A DNA stretch of 64,000 nt from assembly GCA_022376925.1 (NCBI GenBank), contig JAIOJX010000004.1:127125123-127189122 (forward strand), written 5' to 3'. The position numbers and the translations under genes are program-made. A model generated the notes under the pieces. It was not told the origin of the DNA. It searched no databases and saw only the letters and a program-made list of their open reading frames with translations. Shown in pieces: positions 62,538 to 64,000 of this stretch (positions are counted from its first letter, which is position 1; every line of letters starts with the position of its first letter). The stretch comes from Tragulus kanchil. Its lineage: Eukaryota > Chordata > Mammalia > Artiodactyla > Tragulidae.

Positions 62538-64000
62538 ATGAGTTACATATCCACATGGAGATTCTATCAGAATAGCTTGGGGCCTGATAATTTTTCTTCC
62601 AAGAAAAAAGAAAGCTTCTGGAGTACTGACTTAGAATTACGTTTAAATCCACTGCAGTCTTTGCCAGGGCTTCCTCAATTCCACTTCCCACTGACTTCTA
62701 GGGCTGTGGTCCATGGGTCCCAACCCAAAGCACAGCTTGTTTACCTGTGTTGTCCCTGAATTCCAACCTTTATTCCCAACCCAGGAACATGTTGCATTAC
62801 CTCTTACCTTCTCTTCCTGATTTAGGAAATGTGTCAAAGGGGCTGTTGACCTGAAAGTACTGATCTCACCTCACTGAATTTCCATCACCTCCCAGGTCTT
62901 AGTCATTTTTTATTAACATGTTAGTTCTCCAGGGTCTTCAAGCAGATTTTCTTATTTTACTTTTGTTTACTTGTTTAGCTTTTCTCATTGTCCTCAGAAA
63001 AGGGGTTAGTTAGGGTCATTTAATTTATTATTACTCTTCTACAGGCATCTGTGGTGTATTTTTTAATTTTGTCTTTCTTGAATCTTTAGATTCCAATTTC
63101 CACTAAATATTGCAGTCTCATTTCAAAGTACTATGTCACCAGAGGCTCTCATTTCTTACAGGGTATTTACTCAAACATCTTTATAGGCATACAATTGAAT
63201 TTGCTTAAATGAAATCGAGATATGTTACAAGTTTTCTATATATGGTTTATTTGCTGTTGTTCTTCAGTTACTCAGTCGTGCCCAATTCCTTGTGAGCCCA
63301 TGGTCTGCAGCACGCCAGGCTTCCCTGACCTTCACTATTTCCTGGAGTTTGTTCCAACTCACATCTATTAAATCTGGGATGACATTCAACCATTTCTGTT
63401 GCCTCCTACCCTCAGTCTTTCCCAGAATGTAGGTCTTTTGCTTGTGTGCTAAGTTGCTTCAATCATGTCCAACTCTTCACGACCCCATGGACTATAGTCC
63501 ACCTGGTTCCTCTGTCCATGGGATTCTCCAGGCAAGATTAATGGAGTGGGTTGCCATGCCTTCTGCCAGGGGATCTTTCCAACCCACAGCTCAAATATGT
63601 ACTTTTATGTCTCCTGCATTGGCAGGCAGGTTCTTTACCACTAGTGCCACCTGGGAAGCCCATATATGGCTTATATATGTTTATAAAACATAACTATATA
63701 TTCTGTATGTGTTATATATGTGACACAACTCTACTGTAGAATTTTTTTATTTCTAATGTATATTACTAGAGTAGTCCTCTTTCTGTCTTAGCATTCCCAA
63801 ATCTCAACTTCATAATCATTTTCTCAGGAAAGCCTTACATAATCATTTTCTTTGACTTAATTGTGGCAACTATGTATCTTACTCCAGGGATTAAAGTATA
63901 CAAAACAACTCATTTTACTTCATTTATTTAAGTATAGTTAAATTTGACATTTCTACCCTTCTGTATTGCTGAAAAATTCATCATTCATTTGTTGGATGGA

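Larger units (their letters stand above)
61430..63666. repeat. Tandem duplication D18 (offset 1128 falling to 1106)
   Basis: Copy a 61430-62557 and copy b 62558-63666. Copy a lacks about 20 bases of the SINE near 62515; copy b lacks about 20 bases near 62580-62610. Both defects lie against the joint. Confidence 0.94.

Noticed and set aside
1..64000. CRISPR array, operon or other prokaryotic system
   Set aside because: The regular repeats are ~1.1-kb whole-segment duplications and dispersed SINEs, not short repeats with spacers; composition and repeats are those of a ruminant nuclear genome.

Overview
The window is nuclear DNA of a ruminant (order Artiodactyla). The evidence is the repeats: Bov-tA/Bov-A type SINEs, BovB LINE 3' ends (a retroposon typical of ruminants), several CHR-type tRNA-derived SINEs with target-site duplications, and older mammalian MIR, MER5A and MaLR-like repeats. 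No bacterial or viral gene organisation is present, and no intact protein-coding gene was found. Nearly all open frames over 60 codons are chance frames or translations of SINEs.

The one gene I recognise is broken. On the + strand, between 35440 and 47467, lie four consecutive exons of a gene related to complement component C9. They cover the N-terminal thrombospondin repeat, the LDL-receptor class A module and the start of the MACPF domain. Introns are retained, so it is not a processed copy. Exon 2 has an in-frame TGA and a one-base frameshift. The exon after it lacks a GT donor, the MACPF-start exon lacks an AG acceptor and carries a one-base insertion, and several cysteines are replaced. 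Later C9 exons were not found up to 64000.

The dominant structural feature is a series of 19 direct tandem duplications, each 0.97-1.14 kb, spread over the whole window. They begin before base 1 and continue to about 63666. Copies are almost identical in unique sequence, but at many junctions the end of the first copy and the start of the second carry clusters of small deletions and homopolymer errors. The uniform size, direct orientation and error-rich edges point to unmerged contig or read overlaps, that is false duplication in the assembly. About 19-20 kb of the 64 kb is redundant, and coordinates, intron lengths and repeat counts are inflated accordingly.

Layout: 1-7259, chained duplications D0-D3 with SINEs; 7260-9109, unique with two tRNA-derived SINEs; 9110-17760, D4-D7; 17761-19950, unique with MIR, BovB and SINEs; 19951-27095, D8-D10; 27096-33157, unique with a MaLR-like repeat, D11, a young SINE with a perfect 16-bp target-site duplication and another MaLR-like repeat; 33158-35340, D12, which doubles a solo endogenous-retrovirus LTR; 35440-47467, the C9-like pseudogene with D13-D15 inside its fourth intron; 47468-64000, repeat-rich DNA with D16-D18 and no recognised exon.
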